Below, in pieces: positions 37,722 to 47,107 of a DNA stretch of 64,000 bases; within the stretch, counting starts at the first letter, position 1, and every line of letters begins with the position of its first letter. A program made the position numbers and the translations under genes. The notes under the pieces were generated by a model. It searched no databases, was not told where the DNA came from, and saw only the letters and a list, made by a program, of their open reading frames with translations. This DNA comes from Labrys sp. KNU-23 (GTDB lineage Bacteria; Pseudomonadota; Alphaproteobacteria; Rhizobiales; Labraceae), in NCBI RefSeq assembly GCF_008330945.1, contig NZ_CP043489.1, positions 1,178,001 to 1,242,000 on the forward strand, read 5' to 3'.

Positions 37722-38708
37722 TCAGCGCCTCCCGCGCGAGAGCTGGTCGAAGGCCACCGCCACGATCACCAGCACACCCGTGATCAGGTCCTGCCAGAGC
37801 GGATCGATGCCGGCCAGCGTCAGGCCGTTGCGCAGCACGCCCACGATCAGCGCGCCGATCAGCGTGCCGATGATACCGCCGCGGCCACCGAACAGCGAGG
37901 TGCCGCCGATCACCACGGCGGTGATCGAGTCGAGATTTGCCGTCTGCAGGGAATTGGGATCGGCATTGGGAATGCGGCCGAGCGCCAGCCAGGCGGCGAT
38001 GCCATAGAGCAGGCCGGCGAGCACATAGACCGAAAGCAGGTGCCGGCGGACCGGGATGCCGACCAGGCGCGCCGCTTCGGCATTGTTGCCGATGGCGTAC
38101 ACGTGGCGTCCCCATTTGGTCTGGTTCAGGAGATACCAGACCAGGGCGTAAAGCAGCAGCATGGCGATGACGCCATAGGTGACCACGAAGCCGCCGACCA
38201 CTTCGCCATTGCCCGTCCAGCTCAGGAATTCATCGTCGACCGGAAAGGCGCCACCGGCCGAGATCAGGCGAAGCGCGGCCGTGATGATGCCGAGCGTACC
38301 GAGCGTGACGATGAAGGGCGGCAGCTTGAGGCCGCTGATCAGGCCGCCTGCCACGGTGCCCGACAGGGTGCAGAGCACGATCGCCACACCCATCGACAGG
38401 ACGGGATCATAGCCGAGCGCCGCCATCTTGCCTGCGATGATGGTGCCGAGCACGCAGATCGCGCCCACGGCAAGGTCGATACCCGCCGTCAGGATGATCA
38501 GGGTCTGGCCGATCGCCAGCGTGCCGACCACCACGGTCTGCTGCAGGATCAGCGAGATGTTCTGCAGGGCGAGGAAGCGCTCGTTGATGCTGGCGAAGAT
38601 GACGCAGAACAGCGCCAATACTAGGAAAGGCCCAGCCGAAGGCACCGCGAAGATGCGTGCCAGGAGGCTGCGCTTCTCTTCGGGAGCGGGAACCGTGGTC
38701 GTGCTCAT
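37722..38708 (-). CDS. sugar ABC transporter permease, FrcC-like
   Basis: The 328-residue permease of the ribose/fructose-type CUT2 family has about eight to ten helices. Typical are GQTLIILTAGIDLAVGAI (about 114-131), the LPPFIVTLGTLGI segment and GGTSLFGGRGGIIGTLIGAL near the C-terminus. ATG 38708 has GAGG upstream. It lies between the binding protein and ATPase genes. Confidence 0.94.
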   Translation of the reverse strand: MSTTTVPAPEEKRSLLARIFAVPSAGPFLVLALFCVIFASINERFLALQNISLILQQTVVVGTLAIGQTLIILTAGIDLAVGAICVLGTIIAGKMAALGYDPVLSMGVAIVLCTLSGTVAGGLISGLKLPPFIVTLGTLGIITAALRLISAGGAFPVDDEFLSWTGNGEVVGGFVVTYGVIAMLLLYALVWYLLNQTKWGRHVYAIGNNAEAARLVGIPVRRHLLSVYVLAGLLYGIAAWLALGRIPNADPNSLQTANLDSITAVVIGGTSLFGGRGGIIGTLIGALIVGVLRNGLTLAGIDPLWQDLITGVLVIVAVAFDQLSRGRR

Positions 38709-38783
38709 ACGATCCTCGACGATATGGGTGGCGGGCCGGTCAGGAAACCGGCCCGCCCAATCTGGAGGAGATACCGGTCAGGC

Positions 38784-39803
38784 TTATTCGCCGCCCCAGC
38801 AATTCTTGAGGCCCCAGGCGGTGTCCTTGGAATCGAGGCCTGGCATCGGCTTGTCGGAAATCAGCTCCGAACCGGTGTTGATGAAGCCGCTCGGCTTCTT
38901 GCCGGTCTTGGCGTATTCGGCAACGGCATCGACGCCGGCAACCGCCATCTTGTAGGGGAACTGCATCACGGTTGCGGCGACCTTGCCGGACTTGACATCC
39001 TTCACGCCCTGGCAGCTGCCGTCGATCGAGGTCAGCATCACGGCCTTGGCCTTGCCGAAGGATTTCAGCGCCGCATAGCCGCCGGCCGCTGCCGGTTCGT
39101 TGATGGTGTAGACGACGTTGATGTCGCCATTCTTGGACAGGAGGTTCTCCATGCCCGTCTGGCCCTTATCCTGCGCGCCATTGGTGATGGCGGAGCCGGC
39201 GATGACCGGATCGCCCTCCTTGATGCCGAAGCCCTGCAGATAGCCATTGTGACGGAAGGTATCCACCGTGCCGCCCGGCGTGCCATCGAGCATGGCGAGC
39301 ACGGGCTTCTTGTCGCCCAGCGCCTTCTTGGCATAGGTGCCCTGCTTCACGCCGGCCTCGAAATTGTCGGTGGCGTAGGTGGCGTCGACTGCATCTGCCG
39401 GATCGGTCGCGGTGTCGAGCGCGATTACCAGGATGCCGGAGTCGCGCGCCTTCTTGATGATGCCGAGCATGCCGGTCGAGTTGTTGGGCGTCACCAGGAT
39501 GCCTTTGGCGCCGGCGGAGATCAAATCCTCGATCGCCGCGACCTGGCCTTCATTGTCGCCGTCGAACTTGCCGAAGCGGGCGATCAGCTTGAGGCCCTTC
39601 TTCTTGGCTTCGGCCTCGGCGGCCTGGCGCAGCTTGACGAAATAGGGATTGACCTCGGTCTTGGTGACCAGGCCGACGATCACCTGCTCGGCCGCTTCTG
39701 CCTTGTCGGCCACGGCGAGGGATGAAAACACGGCAAAGCCGAGGGCGGCCGTGGTGGCAAGGGCAGTGGATGCAAAGGTGCGGCTCAGGCGGAGCGCTGA
39801 CAT
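38784..39803 (-). CDS. sugar ABC transporter substrate-binding protein, FrcB-like
   Basis: The 339-residue precursor has a signal peptide (about 1-36, AVADKAEAAEQ at the end) and a type I periplasmic binding fold: VIVGLVTKTEVNPYF, GDNEGQVAAIEDLISAGAKG, and DTATDPADAVDATYATDNFE. It most resembles the FrcB fructose-type proteins, but the pairing with a ribulokinase-like gene leaves the sugar open. ATG 39803 has GGGAGG upstream, stronger than other sites of the operon. Confidence 0.92.
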   Translation of the reverse strand: MSALRLSRTFASTALATTAALGFAVFSSLAVADKAEAAEQVIVGLVTKTEVNPYFVKLRQAAEAEAKKKGLKLIARFGKFDGDNEGQVAAIEDLISAGAKGILVTPNNSTGMLGIIKKARDSGILVIALDTATDPADAVDATYATDNFEAGVKQGTYAKKALGDKKPVLAMLDGTPGGTVDTFRHNGYLQGFGIKEGDPVIAGSAITNGAQDKGQTGMENLLSKNGDINVVYTINEPAAAGGYAALKSFGKAKAVMLTSIDGSCQGVKDVKSGKVAATVMQFPYKMAVAGVDAVAEYAKTGKKPSGFINTGSELISDKPMPGLDSKDTAWGLKNCWGGE

Positions 39804-39953
39804 GGAATCCTCCCAGATTTTTTGCACGGAGCTTGGCGCTCACTTCTCGACGATGGCCTTCCCAGCGAAGGCACTGGATTAATGCATCATCGCTGAATGA
39901 ATGCAAATTTATTTTGCCTGTTTTCAGGCATAACACCCCGTATGCCCTACTGG

Positions 39954-41516
39954 CTACCGAGCCTTGCCGATCTGGTTGAGTCCATGCATCACGCCGCGCA
40001 GGGAGGTATCGCCTGCCAGCGCGGCATAGTTGCGATAGAGATCGGCATAGACGGAGGCAGCCGCGGCCTCCGGCCGATAGATCTTGAAACCGCGTGCGCC
40101 GAACCGCGCCGCACCCTCCTGATAGTCGGCCACCACACCGGCCGCGACCGCGCCGTGGATGGCGGCCCCCACCGCGGTGGGATTGTCGATCTCCGGCACC
40201 TCGACCTCCCGCGCCAGGACATCGGCCATGATCTGCACCAGCAGGGGGTTGTTGCGGGCGAGGCCGCTCGACAGGATGAGACGATCGATGTGAAAGCCCC
40301 CGGCGACGAAGAGGTCCCGGATGCTGCGCGCGCCATAGGCCAGGGATTCCAGCAAGGCCCGGTAGATGCCGGCGGCCGTCGTTCCCGTGGTCAGGCCGAC
40401 GAGCAAACCGCTCAGGCCTGAGTCGGCGAGAGGCACGCGATTGCCGCTCCACCAGTCGAGCGCCACGAGGTGATTGGAGCCCGGCGCCAGACTGGCTGAC
40501 TCGGCATTGTAGAGCCGGAAATTCTCCGCCGTCTCCGCGGCGCGCGGAAAGGTCTTAACGAACCAGGCAAGCGTATCGCCGAAACCGGCCTGCCCCGATT
40601 CATAGCACCACAGGTCCCGAACCGATCCGTCGAAGGCTACGCCCTCGATGCCCCGCGGCAACGGCCGAAACTGTTGCCCCAGCATCAGATAGACGGCTGA
40701 GGTGCCGAGAGCCCCGACGAGGCAGCCATCGCTGACGCCGCCGACGGCCGGCAGCACGACATGGGAATCGATCACCGCCACGGCGACCGCCGCCTGCCCG
40801 CGAATGCCGGTGCGCTCGCGCCAGGCCCGCGACAAGCCGCCCGCGGAGGTACCGACCCGCCGGGGCGGCGTCAGGCGACCGGCGAGGCCCGGAACGATGC
40901 CGTCGGGATAACCCGTCTCTTCGGCATATTGCGCCTTGTAGGCGGCAAAGCCGAGGCTGCGCGTTTCCTCGCTCGTCAATTGCCAGACGAGCCAGTCACC
41001 CGCCTCGATGAAGCGCCCCGTCTCCTGCCATAGTTGCGGCGCCTCCTCCGCCAATTGTGCCGCCTTCGCCAGCAGCCATTCGGCCGACAGCTTGCCGCCG
41101 AAATTGTCGAGGAAGGCCCCGCCCCGAGCATTGATGGCCTCGGCCTGGGCCTGGGCTGCGCCATGCTTCCACAGCTTCACATAGGCATGCGGCTCATGTG
41201 GGTGAGTGCGGGAGAGCGGCACGCCTTCGACCGTCACAGGCAAGGGCGAACTGGCGGTGAAGCCGAGGCCGATGCCTTCGATCTGCCTGTCTCGGCCGAG
41301 AACCGAAAGGATCGCCTGGGCCGCCTCCAGATAATCGTCGGCGTTCTGGAGGGCCCAGAGCGGCGGCAGGGCCTGCCCGTGCGGCAGGCGCGTCATCACG
41401 CCATGGCGATAGGGCAGCGCATGGCTGGCGACCTGCTCGCCGCTGGCGGCATCGACAAGCACACCACGCGCCGATTCTGTGCCGTAGTCGAGGCCGATCA
41501 GATAGCGACGTGTCAT
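39954..41516 (-). CDS. FGGY family carbohydrate kinase, ribulokinase-like
   Basis: The 520-residue sugar kinase has the actin-like ATPase fold: YLIGLDYGTESARGVLVDA at the start, GLLVGLTTGTTAAGIYRALLE (in two parts) and the FGGY C-terminal SSGLARNNPLLVQIMADVLA. Length and TESARG fit the AraB/ribulokinase group. It is the first gene of the operon kinase - binding protein - permease - ATPase (150-nt gap to the binding protein), so the imported sugar or its keto derivative is probably its substrate. Confidence 0.87.
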   Translation of the reverse strand: MTRRYLIGLDYGTESARGVLVDAASGEQVASHALPYRHGVMTRLPHGQALPPLWALQNADDYLEAAQAILSVLGRDRQIEGIGLGFTASSPLPVTVEGVPLSRTHPHEPHAYVKLWKHGAAQAQAEAINARGGAFLDNFGGKLSAEWLLAKAAQLAEEAPQLWQETGRFIEAGDWLVWQLTSEETRSLGFAAYKAQYAEETGYPDGIVPGLAGRLTPPRRVGTSAGGLSRAWRERTGIRGQAAVAVAVIDSHVVLPAVGGVSDGCLVGALGTSAVYLMLGQQFRPLPRGIEGVAFDGSVRDLWCYESGQAGFGDTLAWFVKTFPRAAETAENFRLYNAESASLAPGSNHLVALDWWSGNRVPLADSGLSGLLVGLTTGTTAAGIYRALLESLAYGARSIRDLFVAGGFHIDRLILSSGLARNNPLLVQIMADVLAREVEVPEIDNPTAVGAAIHGAVAAGVVADYQEGAARFGARGFKIYRPEAAAASVYADLYRNYAALAGDTSLRGVMHGLNQIGKAR

Positions 41517-41536
41517 GCCTGGGCCTTTCCTGCAAG

Positions 41537-41640
41537 AGCCGTTTGCGATCTGGCGGAATCGCCGAGAATCGCAAAGACGCCTCGAACCAAAGTGCCGGAG
41601 CAGACAAGCGTTCACACTTGAACGCGTTTTTTTGCTCCAG
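41537..41640 (+). repeat. structured intergenic repeat, copy 3 of 4
   Basis: A 104-nt copy immediately upstream of the ribulokinase gene, antisense to it. Stem 1 has inner GGCG-GAAT-CGCC (compared with GGTG/CACC in copy 2). Stem 2 has outer GGAGCA/TGCTCC and inner GCGTTCA-CACT-TGAACGC. Confidence 0.86.
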
Positions 41641-41670
41641 TACAGGCCCAGCTTAGGCGCCGGCTTCACT

Positions 41671-41712
41671 AAAGCAACACTTTTGCATATTTTCAAACAA
41701 AAGTGTTGCTTT
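41671..41712. promoter_or_regulatory. 15-bp inverted repeat upstream of the ribulokinase operon
   Basis: AAAGCAACACTTTTG (41671-41685) and CAAAAGTGTTGCTTT (41698-41712) are exact reverse complements with a 12-nt AT-rich centre. Lying 155 nt before the kinase start and 8 nt after the LLM gene stop, it could be a repressor operator for the sugar operon or a terminator for the LLM gene; no T run follows, which favours the operator. Confidence 0.6.
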
Positions 41713-41719
41713 GCACCCC

Positions 41720-42763
41720 TCATGCCGGCACGGGAACCAGCGCCTTGCGGACGGCGGGGGCAACCACGGTACCGAACAGCTCGATCGATTTCATCATCTT
41801 GGCATGGGGAATGCTGCCCATCGAGAACTTGATCAGGAAGCGCTGGTGCCGGAACAATTCGTACTCGGCCAGGATCTTGTCGATGATCTGCTGGGGATCG
41901 CCGACGAAATCCGAACCGCGCGGCGCGCGCGAGGCCTCGAATTGCGCCCGGCTCAGCGGCGGCCAGCCGCGCTCGCGACCGATGCGGCCCATCACGTCGG
42001 CATAATAGGGAAAGATCTCGTCCGCCGCCTTATCGCCGTCCTCGCCGATATAGCCATGCGAATTGATGCTGACCGGGAGCTTGGCCGGATCATGCCCGGC
42101 CCGGCGCGCCGCTTCGCGATAGAGATCGACCAGCGGCTTGAAGCGCGCCGGCTCGCCGCCGATGATGGCGAGCGCCATCGGCAGGCCGAGTGTGCCGGCG
42201 CGGATCACCGATTGCGGATTGCCGCCGACGCCGACCCAGACCGGCAAAGGCTGCTGGACCGGACGCGGATAGACGCTCTGGCGATCGAGCGGCGCGCGAT
42301 GCTCGCCCTGCCAGTTCAGCGTGGTCTGCTCGCGGATCTTCAACAACAGGTCCAGCTTCTCGGCGAACAGGCTGTCGTAATCCTTGAGGTCGTAGCCGAA
42401 CAGCGGGAAGGACTCGATGAAGGAGCCTCGCCCCGCCAGGATTTCGGCCCGCCCGCCCGACAGAAGGTCCACGGTCGAGAACTCCTGGAACACCCGCACC
42501 GGATCGTCCGAACTCAGCACGGTGACGGCGCTGGTGAGGCGGATGCGCTTGGTGCGCATGGCCGCCGCCGCCAGCAGTACCGCGGGGGTGGAAGCGGCAA
42601 AATCGGGACGGTGATGCTCGCCGATGCCGAAGACATCGAGGCCGATCTGGTCGGCAAGCTCGACCTCCTCCATCAGATTGGCAATGCGCTCCTGAGCACT
42701 GATGACGGTGCCGGTGGCGGGATCCGCGGTGGTTTCCGCGAAGGTGTACAGGCCGAGTTCCAT
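41720..42763 (-). CDS. LLM class flavin-dependent oxidoreductase
   Basis: The 347-residue luciferase-like monooxygenase has [10 protein letters not shown], then [20 protein letters not shown] (flavin-binding face), [19 protein letters not shown] and the [17 protein letters not shown] stretch. Such enzymes use reduced flavin to oxidise varied substrates; none can be predicted. It diverges from an HxlR regulator with a 121-nt gap, the standard arrangement for a regulated oxidoreductase. Confidence 0.92.
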   Translation of the reverse strand: MELGLYTFAETTADPATGTVISAQERIANLMEEVELADQIGLDVFGIGEHHRPDFAASTPAVLLAAAAMRTKRIRLTSAVTVLSSDDPVRVFQEFSTVDLLSGGRAEILAGRGSFIESFPLFGYDLKDYDSLFAEKLDLLLKIREQTTLNWQGEHRAPLDRQSVYPRPVQQPLPVWVGVGGNPQSVIRAGTLGLPMALAIIGGEPARFKPLVDLYREAARRAGHDPAKLPVSINSHGYIGEDGDKAADEIFPYYADVMGRIGRERGWPPLSRAQFEASRAPRGSDFVGDPQQIIDKILAEYELFRHQRFLIKFSMGSIPHAKMMKSIELFGTVVAPAVRKALVPVPA

Positions 42764-42821
42764 AGGTGTCGCGCCTCACCGGGAACGAAGCGTCCCGGAG
42801 TTTTCCAGGTTGAAATTTTCT

Positions 42822-42838
42822 GGTTACAAAACGTAACT
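42822..42838. promoter_or_regulatory. candidate HxlR operator
   Basis: GGTTAC-AAAAC-GTAACT, a perfect 5-bp inverted repeat (GTTAC/GTAAC) in the gap between the divergent LLM and HxlR genes, 47 nt before the HxlR start. Palindromes of this type are usual for HxlR dimers. Confidence 0.55.
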
Positions 42839-42884
42839 GAGGCTAAATATGGTACAGGCATGTAAGGCACAAGGAGGCACATTC

Positions 42885-43352
42885 ATGGCCGTAGGTGACA
42901 TGGGTGTAACCGGCCTGAACGAGGACAAGGACAACCTGACCGAGAGCTGCCGGCCGGTCACCGAGATCCTGTCCCGCATCGGTGACAAATGGAGCATCCT
43001 GATCGTGATGGCATTGAGCCAGGGGCCTTTGCGTTTCAGCGAGATCAAGCGCCGGATCGACGGCATCTCCCAGCGCATGCTGACGCTCACGCTGCGGGGC
43101 CTGGAGCGTGACGGCCTCATCAGTCGCAGCGTGACGCCCAGCATTCCGCCGCGCGTCGACTATGAGCTCACCCAGCTCGGGCATTCCCTGCGCATGCCGG
43201 TGAATGCACTCGGCCAATGGGCCTTCGCCAACCGCGCCGCCATTTTGGAGGCGCGCGCGATGTTCGACCAGGCCTGCCCCGTCCAGCGGGCGACCATAAG
43301 GGATGGGCAGCGCCCCCCGGCAGCTATTCGGCCGGCGCCACGGCGAGCTTGA
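42885..43352 (+). CDS. HxlR family transcriptional regulator
   Basis: The 155-residue protein has the HxlR winged helix: a conserved cysteine in [19 protein letters not shown] (about residue 21), [19 protein letters not shown] and [17 protein letters not shown]. The cysteine is often redox- or aldehyde-sensitive in the family. ATG 42885 has AGGAGG seven bases upstream; ATG 42849 is a weaker alternative. Its last 29 nt overlap the end of the converging gene at 43324. Confidence 0.9.
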   Translation: MAVGDMGVTGLNEDKDNLTESCRPVTEILSRIGDKWSILIVMALSQGPLRFSEIKRRIDGISQRMLTLTLRGLERDGLISRSVTPSIPPRVDYELTQLGHSLRMPVNALGQWAFANRAAILEARAMFDQACPVQRATIRDGQRPPAAIRPAPRRA

Positions 43353-43833
43353 TGGTCTGTGCCTTCACGCCGCTGATCTGCAACGAAACCGGGCCCGGTG
43401 CCAGATTGAAGCGCACGCTCTTGCGCAGGCCCGTGCAGGCTTTCTGGCCGGTCGCCGCCGAATATTTCACCGTGGCCCCGGCCTGGACGACATCGATCCA
43501 GCCTTCATCCGAGAGCGTGACCTGATAGAGGCCTGCCTTTTCGATCGGCGGCAGGGTCAGCAACGCCCCATAGGTGCCCGTCGCCGGCTTGCGCCCGGTC
43601 GTGACGGGAAATTTGAGATCCGCCACCGGGCTGAGCTGCAGGTCGGCGGCCCCGTCCACCTTGGCCAGCGCAGCGCCCGAAGCCAGTGCGGGCGGCGAAG
43701 CCTGGAACCAGCCCTGTTCGCGCGTCAGCGACCATTTGAACGGCTTGCAGGGCGTCGTCTCGGCCAGGACGGGCCCGGTTTGCAGGGCAATCAGCGCTAT
43801 CAGGGCGAGGCCAGCGCGGCTGAAGGTAGGCAT
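43324..43833 (-). CDS. secreted hypothetical protein
   Basis: The 169-residue precursor has a signal peptide (1-24, VLAETTP cleavage). The mature part has two cysteines ([10 protein letters not shown] and [10 protein letters not shown]) likely forming a disulfide, with beta-rich segments ending [17 protein letters not shown]. It resembles homologues annotated only as hypothetical in Hyphomicrobiales. ATG 43833 has GGAGAG upstream. Confidence 0.72.
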   Translation of the reverse strand: MPTFSRAGLALIALIALQTGPVLAETTPCKPFKWSLTREQGWFQASPPALASGAALAKVDGAADLQLSPVADLKFPVTTGRKPATGTYGALLTLPPIEKAGLYQVTLSDEGWIDVVQAGATVKYSAATGQKACTGLRKSVRFNLAPGPVSLQISGVKAQTIKLAVAPAE

Positions 43834-43938
43834 TGCGCAATCTCTCCGAAAGGAAGGAATGCGCGATCATACCTTGGTGCGCGCCGGAGACAAGAACAAT
43901 TCACGAACAAATTACGGCTGTGCTTCAAACGGCCTTTA

Positions 43939-44415
43939 TCATGCCGTGCCTGGTGTGAAGGCCAAAGCCAGCCCATTGATACAGTAGCGCAGCCCCGTCG
44001 GCTTCGGACCATCGTCGAAGACATGGCCGAGATGCCCCTCGCAGCGGGCGCAGGCAACCGCAGTCCTGGTCATGCCGAGGCTGGTGTCCCGGCTGGTGCG
44101 CACCGACCGACCGATCGGCGCCCAGAAGCTCGGCCAGCCTGTGCCGCTGTCATATTTGGTCCGTGAGGAGAACAGGGCCGTGCCACAGCCCGCGCAGGTG
44201 AAGCGCCCCGCCCGCTGCTCATGCAGCAAAGAACTGGTGAAGGCCGGTTCGGTGCCGGCTCCCCGCAGAATGGCAAACCGGGCTGGCGTCAGCCGCCGGC
44301 GCCATTCCGCCTCGCTGAGCGTGAGGCGAGCAGGCCCCGCCGCGGCCGCTTGCGCGAAGGCGAAGCTCGCACCTCCCAGCAGGACCAGGCCCAGGAAATC
44401 GCGGCGTGTCGGCAT
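43939..44415 (-). CDS. msrB: peptide-methionine (R)-S-oxide reductase, Tat-exported
   Basis: The 158-residue MsrB has a twin-arginine start (MPTRRDFLGLVLL), so it is likely exported folded. Zinc cysteines are C74/C77 (CAGC) and C122/C125 (CARC); the catalytic cysteine is C145 in LRYCINGLAL. TKYDSGTGWPSFW is the family signature. It repairs oxidised methionine in envelope proteins. It lies 121 nt from the S41 peptidase gene on the same strand. Confidence 0.94.
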   Translation of the reverse strand: MPTRRDFLGLVLLGGASFAFAQAAAAGPARLTLSEAEWRRRLTPARFAILRGAGTEPAFTSSLLHEQRAGRFTCAGCGTALFSSRTKYDSGTGWPSFWAPIGRSVRTSRDTSLGMTRTAVACARCEGHLGHVFDDGPKPTGLRYCINGLALAFTPGTA

Positions 44416-44536
44416 GGGCAGGTCTCCTCGCAGGATGGTGGCTTGGCCCCTCCTCCATCCTACGACAACCGAGCCCGCCTTGTTACCGATCCGCTTCTCG
44501 CTCCGACGCGGCCAATCGCCCGGAAACCGCCAGGGC

Positions 44537-45907
44537 TCATCGTGCGAGCTCGAGCGCCTTGGCGAGCACGGGATCGCGCCCGGCGGCATAGTCGGCAAAA
44601 GTGACGTCGACGGCAATGTCGGGCGCCAGCGAGATGCCGCGCGGACCGAACGCCACCGTCGCCCAATAGCAATTGCGCGTATCCGTGCACCCCTTCTCGT
44701 AATCCTCGAACTGGTCGCTGTATCGCACCGCGATCTTCGAATGGGGCAGCGTCATCTTCCGGCCCTCAGCCCAGAACTGGCCTGCATCGCCCATGGGCTC
44801 GCCGATGAACACCACCTTGTCGCCTCCGGCCCCCTTGATCATGGCAGCGGTGACGATGCCGGCGGAAAAGGTCGCCCGGCTCACCAGCACGAATATATGC
44901 CCATCCTCGGGCAGGAGACGTGGCAGGGCCTGGGCGAACAGGATCGTATTGAAGAAATCGCCGCCATTGTTCAGGCGCAGGTCGACGATGACATGCTTGG
45001 GTTTGTGCGCGAGGATCTCGTCCCTGACGATGGCGGAGAGCTTCTGGACGAGCGGCGTATCGTCGACACTCGCGACGGTGTCGTTACGAATATAGAGTGT
45101 TTTGCGCGACGGCTGGATCATGAAGGACTTGACGTCGCCGCGCTTGCTGTAGAGCGGCGAAGGATCGCCCTTGCCATCGAGAATATGCGGCCAGCGGTCC
45201 GGCAGATCCTTCGGATCCGGGATCAGGACGGAATAGCCCCGATTCAGTCCGGACCTGCGCTCGTCACCCGGATCCGCCGCGACGGGTTCGAGGCGCGGCG
45301 TCTGCGTGCTGCCATCCGCCAGCCGCACCGTGAAGGGGATGGCGGAGGCGCTATCCGTCGCACCGATCTTCTTCAGGATCTGCGGATTGACCAGATAGCC
45401 TGGAGCAAGGAAGCGCCTGCGCTGGCGCACGCCGGCCAGGTAAGGCTCGACCTGATGCAAGGCTTGCTCCGCCGGCAGCGCACCGATCCTGTCGATGCGG
45501 GCTCCGAGCAGATGGGCATAGGCCGGATGCGTCTTGACGACGAACAGCCCGTCGGCGAACCACCAGGCGCGGACTGGCAGGTCAGCGCCGAGATAGGCGC
45601 CAATATTGGCGTTGGTATGCCCATTGCCGGCAAGGGCGACGGCTCCCATGACGTCCAGGGCGAAGTCTTCGGGCGTGAGCGTATCCGCCGCGGCGGTGGC
45701 TTCTTCGATACGGCGATTGAAGGCCCGCCGCTGCTCATCGCTGAAACTCTTGTCGAGCGGCGCCCAACGTTCCCTGAGGAAGACAAGATCTTCCCGCAAC
45801 TGCTGCGGCTGCAGTTCGATATCGCCGGCATGGCCCGTCATTGGTGCCAACAGAGGCATCGCCACGGCCAAGCCGCCGAGAAATCGTTTGGTGCTTGAAA
45901 TGATCAT
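44537..45907 (-). CDS. S41 family peptidase-like periplasmic protein
   Basis: The 456-residue precursor has a signal peptide (about 1-28). The C-terminal S41 domain has VIVDLRLNNGGDFFNT and the candidate nucleophile S348 in SRATFSAGIVTAA. No PDZ domain is clear, so it differs from CtpA. Acidic and Pro-rich segments lie between the N-terminal helical part and the peptidase. ATG 45907 has GGGGAAG upstream. Substrate unknown. Confidence 0.84.
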   Translation of the reverse strand: MIISSTKRFLGGLAVAMPLLAPMTGHAGDIELQPQQLREDLVFLRERWAPLDKSFSDEQRRAFNRRIEEATAAADTLTPEDFALDVMGAVALAGNGHTNANIGAYLGADLPVRAWWFADGLFVVKTHPAYAHLLGARIDRIGALPAEQALHQVEPYLAGVRQRRRFLAPGYLVNPQILKKIGATDSASAIPFTVRLADGSTQTPRLEPVAADPGDERRSGLNRGYSVLIPDPKDLPDRWPHILDGKGDPSPLYSKRGDVKSFMIQPSRKTLYIRNDTVASVDDTPLVQKLSAIVRDEILAHKPKHVIVDLRLNNGGDFFNTILFAQALPRLLPEDGHIFVLVSRATFSAGIVTAAMIKGAGGDKVVFIGEPMGDAGQFWAEGRKMTLPHSKIAVRYSDQFEDYEKGCTDTRNCYWATVAFGPRGISLAPDIAVDVTFADYAAGRDPVLAKALELAR

Positions 45908-46157
45908 GGCTTCCCCAGCGAACAAGCGCACTTGTGTGCGTGGTCGGAAGACATGAGTCTATACGATCATGGAAAGTCATTTTATATTGTTTTACTATGG
46001 AATTTGCGACAGATCTCTGCGATCTTCGTTCCCTGAAGAATGTCCTGGCACCGGTCCCTGCCACGGTAAGAGCTACACCGCGCAGTGGGTTCGGATTGAC
46101 CATGCCGCCCCGCAAATGCCAGTTTGCTGGGACAAGCTGGCACATCGAGGATTTCCC

Positions 46158-46523
46158 ATGGTGAGAAAATTCCTGCTTTCGGCCCTTTGCTTGACCGGCC
46201 TGTGCCTGCCCGCAGCAGCCCAGACCCTGCCGAACAGTGGCGAGTATTATCGCGCTGCCTGCCGCAGCCTGGCGGCCAATACCGCGCCAACACCGAGCGA
46301 ACTCGTGCTTCCCTCCTTGGACTGCGCGATCGAGATCGAGGACCTTGCCTCGATGGGGCGTCTGCTGACCTCGAACAGCCGTATCTGCAAGCCGGTCGAC
46401 ATCTCGGTTGCACAGACGGCGGCCGTCGTCTCGGACTTCCTCGACGCTCACCCCGACCGCCTCAAGGAATCCTTCGTGGTCCTCGCCGCCACGGCCCTGC
46501 AGGAGAAGTGGCCCTGCTCCTGA
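46158..46523 (+). CDS. Rap1a/Tai-like small secreted protein
   Basis: The 121-residue precursor has a signal peptide (1-22, PAAAQT). The mature part has four cysteines (YRAACRSL, LDCAIE, SRICKP, WPCS) and the pattern FLDAHPDRLKESFVVLAATA before WPC, as in Rap1a/Tai-type domains, first known as immunity proteins of type VI amidases. No T6SS gene is near, so an immunity role is not supported here. ATG 46158 has CGAGGA upstream. Confidence 0.72.
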   Translation: MVRKFLLSALCLTGLCLPAAAQTLPNSGEYYRAACRSLAANTAPTPSELVLPSLDCAIEIEDLASMGRLLTSNSRICKPVDISVAQTAAVVSDFLDAHPDRLKESFVVLAATALQEKWPCS

Positions 46524-46721
46524 GGCTTGCGACACCGGGATGACGCACCGCCGGCAAGCGTCTGCAACGGCATTGGCGGCAATCTGCCCTCTCCACCTCC
46601 AGCACCTTGTTTTGACGCATCTCCTTCACGAAAAGCCGATCCGCCTTTGCGGATAAGGCCCCGGCCAGCCGGTTTCGAGCCATGTCGCGGACTGACGACG
46701 GTTGCGCCCTTTGCTGCAGAG

Positions 46722-46775
46722 TTGACAAATTCATAACTACTGAGCTATGGATCAAACCCATAACTGAGGAGTTAT
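46722..46775 (+). promoter_or_regulatory. promoter with two ArsR-type operator copies
   Basis: TTGACA at 46722-46727 is a -35-like box. ATAACTACTGAGCTAT (46733-46748) and ATAACTGAGGAGTTAT (46760-46775) are two 16-nt sites 27 nt apart; the second is ATAACT-N4-AGTTAT, a perfect palindrome overlapping the ribosome binding site. They fit auto-repression of the downstream ArsR gene. Confidence 0.7.
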
Positions 46776-46780
46776 TGATT

Positions 46781-47107
46781 TTGACACCCCTCTCCCCCGA
46801 CCTGCTGTTCAGAACGCTTGCTGATCCGACCCGGCGGGCGATCTTCGAGCGCCTGTGCCGCAAGGGAGAGCAGACGGTCGGGGCCCTCACGGCCCATGCC
46901 CGGGTCTCGCAGCCTGCCGTCTCGAAGCATCTGGCGATGCTGAAACAGGCCGGGCTGGTCCGCGACCGCCACGAAGGCCGGCAGACCCATTATTGCGCAC
47001 AACTCGGCGCCCTCGGCCCTCTGATCGATTGGGCAAGCCAGATGACGCAATTCTGGGAAGCCCGGTTCGACGATCTCGAAGATTTGCTGAACAGGATGGA
47101 CCAATGA
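46781..47107 (+). CDS. ArsR family transcriptional regulator
   Basis: A 108-residue winged-helix protein: LSPDLLFRTLADPTRRAIFE, VSQPAVSKHLAMLKQAGLV (recognition helix) and REGRQTHY-like DRHEGRQTHYCA. It lacks the CXC metal site of true ArsR, so it belongs to the non-metal group often paired with SRPBCC proteins. TTG 46781 follows GAGGAG with 9-nt spacing. The stop overlaps the SRPBCC start (ATGA). Confidence 0.9.
   Translation: MTPLSPDLLFRTLADPTRRAIFERLCRKGEQTVGALTAHARVSQPAVSKHLAMLKQAGLVRDRHEGRQTHYCAQLGALGPLIDWASQMTQFWEARFDDLEDLLNRMDQ

Noticed and set aside
46158..46523. Rap1a/Tai-like protein as immunity to a type VI effector
   Set aside because: No effector or T6SS gene nearby; the domain is also found in unrelated periplasmic proteins.
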